Source of the DNA: Candidatus Fermentithermobacillus carboniphilus
Lineage (GTDB): Bacteria > Bacillota > Sulfobacillia > Fermentithermobacillales > Fermentithermobacillaceae
DNA length: 64,000 nucleotides
Assembly: GCA_018208355.1 (NCBI GenBank)
Contig: CP062796.1
Coordinates: forward strand, 871,217 to 935,216
Direction of reading: 5' to 3'
The translations under genes were made by a program, and so were the position numbers. The notes under the pieces were generated by a model. It was not told the origin of the DNA, did not search any database, and was given only the letters and a program-made list of their open reading frames with translations. Below are positions 44,348-54,236 of the stretch, one piece after another (position 1 is the stretch's first letter; each line of letters opens with the position of its first letter).

Positions 44348-45698
44348 TTTCCTCATCATCCTCTCCCATGATTTCAACCAGAGGTTTACCGTGAGGATCC
44401 CTGTATGATACCTGACTCCTGAATTGTATGGGTCTCGTACTGACTTCGATGAAAGAGTCCTCCGAAACAGGAATACGGATAACATCCTGGCAATCTGAAA
44501 ACCAAGCCAACGATGCTAATATGCGATCCCGCCATTCGGGATTCCACCAATGGCGGCATCGGCGCCGTCTGGCTTTGTGCATCCGATCCTTACTGTCCCA
44601 GACTGTTACGCCGTCATCACTGAACACCACGTGTGGCTTAAATATGAAACCAATGAACGGTGCTACACAGGGTTTGACTTCCACAGCAAAGTGCCAGTAA
44701 TGTATTCTCCGTTCACCCCTCATCGTCTTGGTGTGCCACTGTCCGATTAGCCGGCGACCCGTTCCTCTATTGCCCGGAATCCTGACTCTACCTGTGCCGA
44801 CATCATCTTCGGTAAAATAGTACGCCTTGTTCCCATTCGCCAACTCATAGGCATGAAGGGAAGACACCTTTGGCCACCTGTCCCAAGCCTGCTTCATCAG
44901 ATTCACAACTGCATTACGAGCCACCGTGGGTGGCAACCCGCGTGCCCCTTGTTTCAGGAAATCTGCGGGTCTGACGAGCCGAGATTCAACGATAGTCACT
45001 GTATCACCCAGAGAAGCTTTTAAGGATGCAGCGCTGCAAAAACTGAGCAAGTAATCTTGATGGAGAAAACCTCTAGTCCGAGTTTCCTCCAATCGATGAC
45101 TTAAGTTGCGGTCGGTGTTGAGACGGTCAAACCTATGGACGTACATGACCTGAGGCAGCTGCGCGCTGAACCAGTTAGAAGTATAGACCTCCTCCTTCGC
45201 CACGATGGCGTCGCACGTTCCGGCATAGCTAGCCCACCACGAGGCAATAGCTGCAGTATTAGGGGCTTCTAGACGTGGAAAATCCTCCTCTGCCAATGTC
45301 CTGAGAAGACTCCTTAGCCCTGAGGCCCACCCGTCATTGAATCGAATCGCTTGGCGACGCCTCACCTGAATGGGCATCTCATCGTAGGGTAGACCGTCTA
45401 TAATGAGGGGTATGACAAAGTTGTGAAGGGATGATGACTTCTTTTCCACTGCCAGGGCAGTCTCCACCTCGTTCAAGACTCCTTCCTTATGTCTAGATTT
45501 GGACGAGATAACAAGGAGGAACTTCCCCGCTTCCTTGATTTTAGCGTCAATCACTTGCCAGGAAATCTGTCCACCCTTTAAGCGGATAATGTCACACCAC
45601 ACTTTATATCCATGTAGCATTAGCTGCGATGCCAGCCAGGCGGCAAATTTGTTATCCTCTGGTGTAGCATGGGATATAAAAAGCTCGTCTCTTCTCAT
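44337..45698 (-). CDS. TIR-APAZ effector of a SPARTA system
   Basis: This 453-residue protein has an N-terminal TIR domain (ELFISHATPEDNKFAAWLAS; WCD; LLVISSKSRHKEGVLNEVE) and a C-terminal APAZ domain that substitutes for the missing Argonaute N/PAZ part. E77 in NEVE sits where the catalytic glutamate of TIR NADases is found. In known SPARTA systems, guide-directed target binding makes complexes assemble and the TIR domain depletes NAD, killing or arresting the cell when a plasmid or phage is present. ATG at 45698 is chosen; a TTG at 45710 is possible. It is followed by the Argonaute with overlap. Confidence 0.92.
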   Translation of the reverse strand: MRRDELFISHATPEDNKFAAWLASQLMLHGYKVWCDIIRLKGGQISWQVIDAKIKEAGKFLLVISSKSRHKEGVLNEVETALAVEKKSSSLHNFVIPLIIDGLPYDEMPIQVRRRQAIRFNDGWASGLRSLLRTLAEEDFPRLEAPNTAAIASWWASYAGTCDAIVAKEEVYTSNWFSAQLPQVMYVHRFDRLNTDRNLSHRLEETRTRGFLHQDYLLSFCSAASLKASLGDTVTIVESRLVRPADFLKQGARGLPPTVARNAVVNLMKQAWDRWPKVSSLHAYELANGNKAYYFTEDDVGTGRVRIPGNRGTGRRLIGQWHTKTMRGERRIHYWHFAVEVKPCVAPFIGFIFKPHVVFSDDGVTVWDSKDRMHKARRRRCRHWWNPEWRDRILASLAWFSDCQDVIRIPVSEDSFIEVSTRPIQFRSQVSYRDPHGKPLVEIMGEDDEENDI

Positions 45699-46582
45699 TC
45701 TCCTTTCCAACCACCTTCATGATACGAGCCGCTAGACGCTTCAGAGGAGTCGAGAAGACCACACATATAGTCTGCAGTTTCGGGTTTCCAGCTACCTGGC
45801 CCAGTTCTAGCATCTCGAGGCAATCTCATTGCGTGGCAGTCGAGTTTTCTAGATAGCGACGAGAACAGCTGAGCGAACACTAGTGTACAATATGTCACAG
45901 ATTCTGTTGCGGCACTATCGATGTAATTACTTGACTGGCCGTGCCATACAGCCATGCTAAACCTGGCATATTTGGTGCCCGGAGGGCATACTCGAATTCC
46001 TCTCACCTAAGCATTACCTCTTTCCCTGGGTTCTGACTGATTAGCCAATTCGACGTAGAGCAGTCAAATCCTTGTGTCCTTCCGAGAACGTATTAAAATC
46101 TATCTGGTCAAACCATCGCTAGAGGTCAACAATGGGCTCAAGAGACTGTCCGGTCTCGCCGGATGAAAACACCATTTTGGGTCTATGAATGTCACGGCCA
46201 CTTGTTCGAATAGGAAAACGTTCCTATGTCCCTGCGCTGTTCCCGACCGGACTTGAACCGGAAGAAGCCGTGATAAGACCGGAAGTACAGTGCTGCCTAG
46301 GGCAGATATCTCCATGCCCGATAGAAAGCGTCTCTTAAGAAGCGGTCCTCCAACCTCAGTCCAGCGCTTCACAGAGACGAGGCATGATACTCCGGTAACC
46401 GCATCCCTTCGTGTTCGACGCCAGGACGGCTCCTGCAAGAACAACTTGCTTGACGTTCTCCGACTTTGTTTCGAAGACGAGTTTGGAAGGCCAGGAGTGA
46501 AACATGGGTCTGAGTCAGAGGTTCGCCTGTGATTCGGAACCCGCTCGCGCTTTTGCGCGCCTGCGCGGAGTTTCCTGTACTG
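45699..46582. other. Region upstream of SPARTA without a confident gene
   Basis: Several frames of about 100 codons exist on the minus strand (for example 45695-46006 and 46100-46444), but none has a ribosome binding site plus a family signature. The SPARTA promoter should lie here; no clear -35/-10 pair was chosen. Confidence 0.4.
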
Positions 46583-46930
46583 TCACTTTATCGAGTTCTG
46601 GTTCTGAGCGTTTTCTTCTCTTTGGCTTAAATCTATTGCCTCCGCGCAGCTTTGTACTTCAAGACCATACTTCTTCCCTATCTCCAAGATGCGGCTGGCT
46701 AACTCCAGGAGCTCCTGCCTACGTTCTGGGACTGTTATGTCCGTAAACTGGATGCCGTGGTTCTTCCTTAATCTTTCCAGGCGCCCTCGGACCTTTCCGT
46801 AAACGTCCAAGAATCCGATAACCAGGCGGTCCGAATAATAACCTTGAAGCATCTGAGCCGCTCTCTCAATGTTGTGCAAGGGACGGGACGGTGGTAAGGT
46901 AATAAAGCGGTACGACAGGCCCGCAACCCC
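46583..46930 (-). pseudogene. DUF1848 protein fragment
   Basis: The frame reads YRFITLPPSRPLHNIERAAQ, then FLDVYGKVRGRLERL, ITVPERRQELLELASRI and GLEVQSCAEAIDLS, an internal segment of DUF1848 proteins, which bind an iron-sulfur cluster elsewhere in the chain. Both ends are lost: a TGA precedes it in frame and the tail after IDLS is unrelated. Confidence 0.6.
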
Positions 46931-47062
46931 GTATCAACGAGTCTTAGCCTTGGACCATGTCTATCAGAAACGTCAAGACCCGCTACGGGCTCAACCCGGT
47001 AGACCTGAAAAAGGCTCGTCGCACTCCAGAAGAAACTCGCCCTTTACAATGCGAACAAGCCT

Positions 47063-47101
47063 TCGCGGCCGAAAACCTCTCCTTCGAGGATTCGGCCGCG
47101 A
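47063..47101. repeat. Strong inverted repeat / hairpin
   Basis: TCGCGGCCGAA (47063-47073) and TTCGGCCGCGA (47091-47101) are perfect 11-base complements around a 17-base centre that itself has CCTC/GAGG. It lies between the DUF1848 relic and the aminopeptidase gene. No U-tract. About 45 bases later, two imperfect copies of ATCTTACGTGAGG occur. It could be a mobile-element end or structured RNA. Confidence 0.6.
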
Positions 47102-47177
47102 TCGCCTGGAATCTTACGTGAGGCAACGAATCCACTTCGGTTAGATTCTTACGTGAGGACACCACTCGACCAGAACT

Positions 47178-48011
47178 CTAGCCTATCCACCCGGTTGCAG
47201 CAACCTTGGCTATCATGAGACAACCTATAAGCTGTTTATAACTATCCACGTAATCCTTGCCTTTCACCGCTATAACCTTGGGCCCCCGGCGTTCAACCAC
47301 GGGGAACACGCAGCACATATGAGCCATGCTGGTTAGTTTGGTTGTGATTTGGAACTCCACAGGTGGCTCAACAACATGAGGCTTGATGGAGTCTTTCTTG
47401 GCCAGAGCCCTTTTGGCAGCTTCCTTCAGTAAGGTCTGGACCCTCTTGGGAGGCAGCAGCCGGGCGGCGTAACGATCGATGGCGCGCTTGGTGATGACCG
47501 TTTCGATGTTGTCACCGAGGAACCGTTTGGCCTCAGCGCACAAGATGTCATCTCCCGCCACCAGGACTACAGGCACGCCGTATGCGCCTGCGAGACCGGC
47601 ATTGATGGCTGTTTCTCCCACGACTATCCCATTTCGGCGGATCTCCGTCACCGCGGTCCCCATAATTGTGTGATTTAAAACTGCGTCCTCGTTACCTTCA
47701 TGGGCGTGATAACCGATGAAGAAAACAGCATCGAAGGTTTCATCTATGCCTTCCATCTGGCAAAGCCACTTATTGCTGCCGCTGATGAGCTCTGCGCGCT
47801 CATCCAAGTCCTCTATCAAGATGTTGGTCATGCTGCCGTGGGCATCGTTAACAAGAACTTCGGTGGCCCCTGCCTCAAAAGCACCAGCTATGGCCGCATT
47901 AACTTCCTGCGTGAGTAGTTTGCACATGCGGGTGTAACCTGCATCTTCCATGTGCTTGGCACTGGCAACGCCGGTGCCACCCTCCATATCGACTGATATG
48001 TAGACCTTCAT
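47178..48011 (-). CDS. dppA: M55 family D-aminopeptidase (DppA-like)
   Basis: This 277-residue zinc peptidase has the N-terminal metal-binding SVDMEGGTGV (D8, E10), VNDAHGSM, and the GYHAHEG histidines of the DppA family, which cleave D-amino-acid-containing peptides in the cytoplasm. GGAGGT lies seven bases before the ATG. It stands alone here, without dipeptide transporter genes. It probably recycles wall-derived or D-amino peptides. Confidence 0.92.
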   Translation of the reverse strand: MKVYISVDMEGGTGVASAKHMEDAGYTRMCKLLTQEVNAAIAGAFEAGATEVLVNDAHGSMTNILIEDLDERAELISGSNKWLCQMEGIDETFDAVFFIGYHAHEGNEDAVLNHTIMGTAVTEIRRNGIVVGETAINAGLAGAYGVPVVLVAGDDILCAEAKRFLGDNIETVITKRAIDRYAARLLPPKRVQTLLKEAAKRALAKKDSIKPHVVEPPVEFQITTKLTSMAHMCCVFPVVERRGPKVIAVKGKDYVDSYKQLIGCLMIAKVAATGWIG

Positions 48012-48460
48012 GCTCTCTACCTCCCCGATAGCATTCTTCCAGCCTTCGCAACTGTTACTCCTGCGGTTGTACGTCGGTAGGTTTTCAACACCACCGTCCG
48101 ACTGGTTCTAGACTCCCACACAATGTTATCATTGCCAAGTCTCAGACGGGGACTAGGCAACGGACATCTTGATCATCAGTAGGGAATGTAATTGGCGCCG
48201 CTCAAGGCACTTCATTCAGGGCAGACCCTATGGTTTTTCTCGTTCGCCCGCTTGGTGCTGTTCGCCGGTCGAATTCTGCAAGCAGATCGTAACTACTCGA
48301 ATACATCGGGCTGCTTGAGGTTATCGGACGACGTTATAACCTTGGAGTAGATGCTATATACCTGTTGCTCCCAGGTCGCCGTTTCCATTGCCAGTCCGAG
48401 GGATCCATGTTGCCCCTCGATAGAGGGTCAAGACAAAAAGTGCAGTCAACACAGCAGTAG
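48012..48460. other. Intergenic region downstream of the Wadjet operon
   Basis: No gene, terminator with U-tract or repeat was recognised. The promoter of the aminopeptidase gene is expected at its left end. Confidence 0.4.
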
Positions 48461-50035
48461 TTACCGATATCCAGGCCCGGCGAGGAAGCGGCTGAGAACC
48501 CCTGGTATATCAATACTTTCTTGCTCTACAACGACTCCTCGGTCAACGATGGCTCGGATTACTTCGTGGAACACTTGATACTTCGGGTTGTCCAGGAGGA
48601 TCTCGAGGCTTTTCCGGTACGTCGGGCAGATTTGCTTGCCCTGAGCTGAATATGCCTGGTAAGTGTCTTTGTCCATCAGCAACGGGCGGATAGGGATTCC
48701 CGTTCTGCTCACCAGATGCTGGTATATCCTGAACCCTCCCAGGTCAATATCCCCCCAGTGAAAGAACCGAGGAACGCGCCCGTCCATCATGAACTTGCGA
48801 TAGATCTTTCGAAGGAATTCGCGTCTCGTCTTGTTATGGTAACCTCCGAGGTAGACGAGGAGACACCTTTCCCTATGGCTTTCGCAAAGGGTCTGGGCCA
48901 GCATATGGAAGGAAGTAAGGTTTTCCACGGTTAAGACAGTATCCGTGCCGATAGAGACGATTTCAAAGTCGCGAACCATCTTGTCGGGAAGGCCAACATC
49001 CGGGACAAAATCACCCAGATCCACAACCTGCCCATTCCGTGCTAGTTTGAGAGGACCTGATACAAACACATGGACCGGATTACTCACAATCCCTAACTCT
49101 TCAAGTAGGGCGTCTTTGAATTCCGACTGGCTGTCGAAATCTTCCTTGCTAAGACCCACTTCATCCAGAACACCAAATTCGCTGAGAACATCGGTCACTC
49201 TGACTCGTAGTTGCTCAAACCGCTTAGAATCCCCGAAGACCCGAACGCTGAACACCCTGGCAGGCATCTCTGAGGTCAATCTCGACAGGGAATCAATGGA
49301 TTTACATACATCTTCAAGAAGCCCGGCATCGTCCAACGAAAAGCCACAAGGCAGAGAAAGGCAGTCTTTCAGCCTTGTCTCGAGTTCCCTCAGAAACGCG
49401 ACACCAGCCCGAAGACATAAACCTTGGTTTTCTATCTCCATCTGGCATCTGGGGAATGCCGGGCCCGGTTCTGGCGCGGTATGCGCTTCTTCGCATTCAA
49501 GCTCCTCTTCCGCAATCGCCGGAAGACCTCCTGCGCCTGGTTGCGGTGAGGTCTGCGCTCCTTCGTTTTCAAGTCCCTCCTCCGCAGTCGACGGCAGACC
49601 TTTTGGGTGTCGTTCCGGCGCAGTCGGGGCGTTCTCGTCTTCCAGCTCTGTCTGCCATCTCCGAAGCCACTTGGCGACCACTTTCTCCATAGAGGCTTCT
49701 TTTCGTTCCCTGGGATACCTGCCGGCTATCTCGTAAGCGTCATCCAATCGTTCCAGGCAAAGGTATACTCTCTCCACGGTGTCCCGGTCCCATCTCGCCC
49801 GACGGACGCGGATAATCCCTTCCGTCTCCAGGGCAGAAGTGGCCAGGTTTATGGCCTGCCGCTTCTCAGCAGTCGACTCATCCCAGTAATCGGGAAACTC
49901 TTTTCTCGAGTACCTCAGGATGACGTTGCGACCGCCGCCGACCAGACCACCCTCTCTTTTCTGGATAGCATACAATTTAGACCTTTCATACTTCTCCAGC
50001 AACTTGTCCAGTATCAGTTTTCGGTAATCCTTCAT
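48461..50035 (-). CDS. jetD: Wadjet nuclease subunit JetD
   Basis: This 524-residue protein is the DNA-cleaving, topoisomerase VI-like subunit of Wadjet. An N-terminal DUF3322-like region (about 1-125) is followed by a Pro/Glu-rich linker of 24-residue repeats. The C-terminal DUF2220 Toprim-like domain has VLTVENLTSF (catalytic glutamate) and FHWGDIDLGGFRIY (DxD). The ATG overlaps the JetC end by about 50 bases. In known systems JetD cuts circular plasmids after the JetABC motor extrudes them. The repeat linker is unusual and is described separately. Confidence 0.92.
   Translation of the reverse strand: MKDYRKLILDKLLEKYERSKLYAIQKREGGLVGGGRNVILRYSRKEFPDYWDESTAEKRQAINLATSALETEGIIRVRRARWDRDTVERVYLCLERLDDAYEIAGRYPRERKEASMEKVVAKWLRRWQTELEDENAPTAPERHPKGLPSTAEEGLENEGAQTSPQPGAGGLPAIAEEELECEEAHTAPEPGPAFPRCQMEIENQGLCLRAGVAFLRELETRLKDCLSLPCGFSLDDAGLLEDVCKSIDSLSRLTSEMPARVFSVRVFGDSKRFEQLRVRVTDVLSEFGVLDEVGLSKEDFDSQSEFKDALLEELGIVSNPVHVFVSGPLKLARNGQVVDLGDFVPDVGLPDKMVRDFEIVSIGTDTVLTVENLTSFHMLAQTLCESHRERCLLVYLGGYHNKTRREFLRKIYRKFMMDGRVPRFFHWGDIDLGGFRIYQHLVSRTGIPIRPLLMDKDTYQAYSAQGKQICPTYRKSLEILLDNPKYQVFHEVIRAIVDRGVVVEQESIDIPGVLSRFLAGPGYR
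49483..49645 (-). repeat. 72-bp tandem repeats inside jetD
   Basis: Two nearly full units start at 49483 and 49555 and a partial third at 49627, each 72 bases, encoding 24-residue units such as LPAIAEEELECEEAHTAPEP and LPSTAEEGLENEGAQTSPQP. They lie exactly between the two JetD domains. The period is a multiple of three, so copy-number changes keep the frame. Confidence 0.8.
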
Positions 50036-53000
50036 CACGTATCTTCTCCCTCAGGAGTTCGTATTGGGTAACCCATGCCTTTCGCCCGTTGTTGAAGACG
50101 ACTATCGTAGAATCAACGTGTCGAACCAGGAGTTCACATTTCTCGGTAGGTACTGCCGCGATAACCTGGAGACCCAGGTCGCGGAAGAACTGCATCGCGT
50201 TTTCCATTCTATCTACGTCCATGCGATTGAAAGCTTCATCGAATATTACCAATCTCGGGGAATCCAGGTGAGCAGGTTGGTATAGTTCGAGAAATGACGC
50301 AGCTATGGCGACATAAAAGGGGGTCTGCGTCTCGCCGCCCGACTTTTCCCTGCAAACCTTGGCAAAAGAAAGAGTTCCCGCCGCAGATTCTATACGTATG
50401 TCGTAATCCAAATAAGTGCGATAATCGGTGAACTTTCTAATATTCTCCTCACTGCGCTCCTGGTCGGTGTCCATAATCATCGCGAAGAGCTCGTCCAGAG
50501 CCTGGCCATGGCGCTGCCGGAATACATCCGAGAACAGCGACTGCTGACCTTCGATGGAGTTTTCATCCATTATCATGTCGTAGTACCTCTGGTAATCGCG
50601 GGAAGGCTGGATAGAAAACTGGTACTGATCGTTGCCGAACTTTATCCCCCTCAAGACCTTGTTCAGAGCAGCGATGGTCGACCGCGCTTCTTGGATGTTC
50701 TCCTTAAGTCGATGGATGAAATGCTCCTTGAACTCAATCTCGGCTATCTCCTTGGCTTTTCTAATCCGTTCTTCATAGGCGGGGAGTTCGCTCTCGACCA
50801 GTTTGTCGTGCTCCTCTTGGTAGGCCTGGACATCCTCTGAGGCAGGATCACCGCCGAATCTGTAGGTGACATTGTATCTGTGTTTCATCTCGAAAACCTC
50901 GCGCCTCAGGTTCTCGACCCGAGATTCTTGGGTCTTCTTGTTTGCCTCAAAGTTCGTGATTATCTGGCCCGGAGTCTTCGTCCTCCTTTCGTCCGGATAC
51001 CTCTTCTCTCCGATCTCCTTGGCGTTGGGATGTGTGCTGCAATAGGCCGCAATCTCAGCCTCCAGTCTTCCGCGCTCGGAGTTAAGCCGCTCCTCCTCTT
51101 CTTTCAAGGTTTCGATCTCTTTCTCCAGGCTCCCGGATTCCCTCTCAAAGTTGCCTCTTTCCGCGTCATAACGGCCGATGTCCGAACGTATGGATTGAAG
51201 CCTTTCTTCGATGGATACGAGATCCGATAGGTCCAAAGAGCTTAGTTCGGACAGAACGTCGACCAGTTGCCGTATGACCTCCGGGATCTGAAATGTCCTC
51301 TGACTCAGTTCAAGCAACTCATCTGCCCGGTCTATACTCTCAAGGTCACGGAGCACGGATTCGGCGCGTCCAAAGATACCCAGCTTGTCTTGAGCCTCGC
51401 TCATTTCCACTTGAATTTCGTCCAATCGCTGTTGCTTTATCTGGATTTGCGCGGAAATCGCATTCTTGCCTATGTACGGCACTCTATACACTTCAAATGG
51501 AATCTGCCTGGCAGTATGGTTTCTGTAAGTCATGCAGGTGGGGGTGATGGCAACGGAGAAGCGTTTCATCTCTTGCTCGTTTTCGCACTTCATGACGTTG
51601 CCCAGAAGGCGGGCTACGTAGGCTTTCGCATATATGCTATCGCTCTCGACTTCCTCCGCAAGGCTCCCCGGCTTGGCCTCACGGGAATACTCCAACACTC
51701 TCCCTGTATTGACCAGGCCGACCCTTGATATGTTCCTCTTGTACTTTTCCCTCTCATATATGCTGAGAGCCTCATCGAACTCGTCCGGCTCCACTAGCAG
51801 GTCAAACCTCTGGGTGTTCAGGTATCCTTCCACAGCATTTCTCCACTTGGGATCCCTGATCTCCAGAAGCTCACAGAGCACCTTGGCTTCAATGCCGGAC
51901 TCGGCCAGGGCATCTCTGAGCTTTTGCACGTTTTCAGGATACACGCGGCGTTCTTTCTTCAAGGAATCCAGTTCGCGCTCAAGGGAAGCTTTTTCGTTCC
52001 TTAGGGCGGAGATTCGGGCACGTACATCATCGATGAACTCTTGTATCCCCGGCAGGTACTCGTGGGCCAAAATGCGGAGTTGCTCCAGGAGGTCCTGCAA
52101 CCCGCTTTTCTGTGCCCGGGCTATCTCCTGCTCGGCCCCGGCCAGATCCTGAACCGCATCAACGAAACCGCCTCCGGCATCCAACGTCCCCACCCTATCC
52201 GCCAAGGACTTTGCGGACTCCCCGGCCTGTCCGAGAAGGGTGAAGACTGACGCCGCTTTTTCCAGAATCTCGATGTCTGCTGCGGCCAGACCCGTAAACT
52301 CAGCTGTACCGCGATTCTTGTTGACAGCCGGCGCCCCGACGTCAGTCCCAGCCGGACCCCGAAGCAAGGTCTGCCCCTGGAGGCAAAGCACTCGCCTGAT
52401 ATCCTCCGCCGTCTTTCGACACCTATTCGAGAACTTGTCGGCGGCCTGAACGAGGTAAGAGAGTGTGGCCTGCAAAGAGGCTTTTTGTCTTTCCAAATCT
52501 CGTTTTTTGTTGTACACAGCTTTTGACGCCCGGAGCTGTAAGAGTTCCTGCTCTTCGTCCCTGAGCTTCTCGAGGACTTTCACGTAGTCTTCAAGTTTCG
52601 CGCGGACCTCACTCAGTCGTTCGCTGCGATTCAATCTTTTCTGCTCGATCATCTTTATGCTTTCTTCGCACTCTTCAAGCCTGGCTCGCAGAATAAGATA
52701 CTCTTGCACCTCGATACTCTGCTTTATGGAGGAAATCTCCTCGTGCTTTTTGAGGATAGGCTCGAGCGCGGCGATCTTCTCCTTGGTCTGTTTCACCAAC
52801 ACTTCGTATTCCTGATAGTGCCTGAAGTTCTCCAGCATTGCCTCGACGTTCAGGGGTTTTTCGTCGAGCACGTAATCATAGACGAACTTCTGGATGTCCG
52901 TAATCGGCTGAAATGCAACGCCCTTTGTTATAAGCGAGAAGAACCGTTCGGACACATGGCCGAACCGGGCCAGGAGATTCCTTCGGTATTCATCTGCGGT

Positions 53001-53513
53001 GGTGAAGAACCTGGCATTCCGCCGTAAACGGACCCTGTCACGAAACTCCTTCCTGCCGTAGGGTCTGAGTCTGCCGGAAGAAGATTTCTCGAGAAACAGA
53101 CTGTCATCGATCGTACAGTTGTCGAGTATGAAATAGCAGGCCTCATAGTCTCCCGATGCGTAAACATCTATGACCACCCCGGCTACAAAGGAGGTCTTCT
53201 TCTCGACGTGGAAAAACTCGAGGGCCACATATGAAGTGAAATCCCCGTTACGAAGGTATGCAGATTCCTCCGAACCTGTTTTGCATCTGAGATAGCCCAT
53301 GAGGTCCCGTTTGCTCTGGGAATGGGCAGACTCATTGAACCGTATCTTTCGCTGATCCCCAATGATGGCAAACTGAAGGGCGTCTAGAATCGTTGACTTG
53401 CCCGAACCGTTTTCGCCGGTAATCAGAGTACTGCCCACAAAGGAGATGGTTTGGTTTGTAAAGTAGTGCCAGTTTATGAGCTTGGCTCGAACCAGACTCT
53501 TCAATAGGGCCAC
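49986..53513 (-). CDS. jetC: Wadjet SMC-like ATPase JetC
   Basis: This 1175-residue protein is a MukB-like SMC motor. Walker A is ENGSGKSTILDALQ near residue 35. Two long coiled coils flank a hinge-like segment at about 520-640. The C-terminal head carries the signature KSGGETQTPFY and Walker B RLVIFDEAFNRMD. It starts at a GTG directly after the JetB stop. With JetA and JetB it should form a loop-extruding complex on DNA; JetD then cleaves plasmids. Confidence 0.95.
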   Translation of the reverse strand: MALLKSLVRAKLINWHYFTNQTISFVGSTLITGENGSGKSTILDALQFAIIGDQRKIRFNESAHSQSKRDLMGYLRCKTGSEESAYLRNGDFTSYVALEFFHVEKKTSFVAGVVIDVYASGDYEACYFILDNCTIDDSLFLEKSSSGRLRPYGRKEFRDRVRLRRNARFFTTADEYRRNLLARFGHVSERFFSLITKGVAFQPITDIQKFVYDYVLDEKPLNVEAMLENFRHYQEYEVLVKQTKEKIAALEPILKKHEEISSIKQSIEVQEYLILRARLEECEESIKMIEQKRLNRSERLSEVRAKLEDYVKVLEKLRDEEQELLQLRASKAVYNKKRDLERQKASLQATLSYLVQAADKFSNRCRKTAEDIRRVLCLQGQTLLRGPAGTDVGAPAVNKNRGTAEFTGLAAADIEILEKAASVFTLLGQAGESAKSLADRVGTLDAGGGFVDAVQDLAGAEQEIARAQKSGLQDLLEQLRILAHEYLPGIQEFIDDVRARISALRNEKASLERELDSLKKERRVYPENVQKLRDALAESGIEAKVLCELLEIRDPKWRNAVEGYLNTQRFDLLVEPDEFDEALSIYEREKYKRNISRVGLVNTGRVLEYSREAKPGSLAEEVESDSIYAKAYVARLLGNVMKCENEQEMKRFSVAITPTCMTYRNHTARQIPFEVYRVPYIGKNAISAQIQIKQQRLDEIQVEMSEAQDKLGIFGRAESVLRDLESIDRADELLELSQRTFQIPEVIRQLVDVLSELSSLDLSDLVSIEERLQSIRSDIGRYDAERGNFERESGSLEKEIETLKEEEERLNSERGRLEAEIAAYCSTHPNAKEIGEKRYPDERRTKTPGQIITNFEANKKTQESRVENLRREVFEMKHRYNVTYRFGGDPASEDVQAYQEEHDKLVESELPAYEERIRKAKEIAEIEFKEHFIHRLKENIQEARSTIAALNKVLRGIKFGNDQYQFSIQPSRDYQRYYDMIMDENSIEGQQSLFSDVFRQRHGQALDELFAMIMDTDQERSEENIRKFTDYRTYLDYDIRIESAAGTLSFAKVCREKSGGETQTPFYVAIAASFLELYQPAHLDSPRLVIFDEAFNRMDVDRMENAMQFFRDLGLQVIAAVPTEKCELLVRHVDSTIVVFNNGRKAWVTQYELLREKIRDEGLPKTDTGQVAGEV

Positions 53514-54236
53514 CTACCCTTCGCACGATCGCGTGATATCCTCTTCGCCGTCGTCATCGCCGTCTTCGCCGCCATCATCTTCTTCCGCCGCCGCTGCCGC
53601 CTCACTGTCCGCATCCCCGATTTCCTGGGATTCTCCGGTCTCTCCAACACGTTCGCGGTTTGCCAACGCTTCAAGACTGCGCTTGACCTCGTCTAAATTC
53701 TCGGTTCTCACGGCGAACAATATGGCCGGCGAGACAAGCAACCGGGTAGACGGGTCTGTGACATCGCTGTCCAGGGAATCTAAGATGTTGTACTTTTTGA
53801 GAAGTCCGATGCACTCCCTCAAGGTTTTCTTGTCCAGGGGCCGGGACGTAGCCTTAAAAGCTAGAAGACGACTCTGCAAGTCCTCAACGGTGACAACCAC
53901 ACTGTCGTTGGGATTCAGGTCCTTCCTCGCTTCCTCGTAGATCAGCCGTAACGTCAAGAGAACGACGCTCTGGATGGCATTCAGGCGGAGATGAGTCTGA
54001 CCATATGGAGAAACCACAAAAGCGACTCCATACGTGTCATCCACCGTGAGGGACCACCCGAGCAACTGAAAAAAGCCCTCGAAAGCAGAAAGGTATTGCT
54101 TCACGAAATAATAGTCCCGCCGAAGGTCTCCTTGGCGCGTGACGAAGGTAGACGAAAGAAACATATTAAGAATCCTCGAAAAGTCCTCCCGCTGTCTTGA
54201 GTTCATGCTCTCGTACTCTTGGTACCAGTTCTGCAT
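53514..54236 (-). CDS. jetB: Wadjet subunit JetB (MukE-like, DUF4194)
   Basis: This 240-residue protein has the winged-helix KITE-type arrangement of DUF4194: FFQLLGWSLTVDDTYGVAFV, then LRLNAIQSVVLLTLRLIYEE and a winged-helix with LRECIGLLKKYNIL. The last 25 residues are almost all Glu, Asp and Gly. The ATG at 54236 has AAAGGAG eight bases upstream and lies inside the JetA 3' end (71-base overlap). It bridges the kleisin JetA and the JetC heads. Confidence 0.9.
   Translation of the reverse strand: MQNWYQEYESMNSRQREDFSRILNMFLSSTFVTRQGDLRRDYYFVKQYLSAFEGFFQLLGWSLTVDDTYGVAFVVSPYGQTHLRLNAIQSVVLLTLRLIYEEARKDLNPNDSVVVTVEDLQSRLLAFKATSRPLDKKTLRECIGLLKKYNILDSLDSDVTDPSTRLLVSPAILFAVRTENLDEVKRSLEALANRERVGETGESQEIGDADSEAAAAAEEDDGGEDGDDDGEEDITRSCEG

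Noticed and set aside
45695..46006. 103-codon minus-strand frame directly upstream of the TIR-APAZ gene
   Set aside because: No ribosome binding site or recognisable motif, and SPARTA systems need only the two genes found.
46249..46259. GGTTCAAGTCC on the minus strand, identical to a tRNA T-loop (B box) consensus
   Set aside because: No matching acceptor stem, D-arm, anticodon arm or CCA end could be placed around it, so no tRNA is called.
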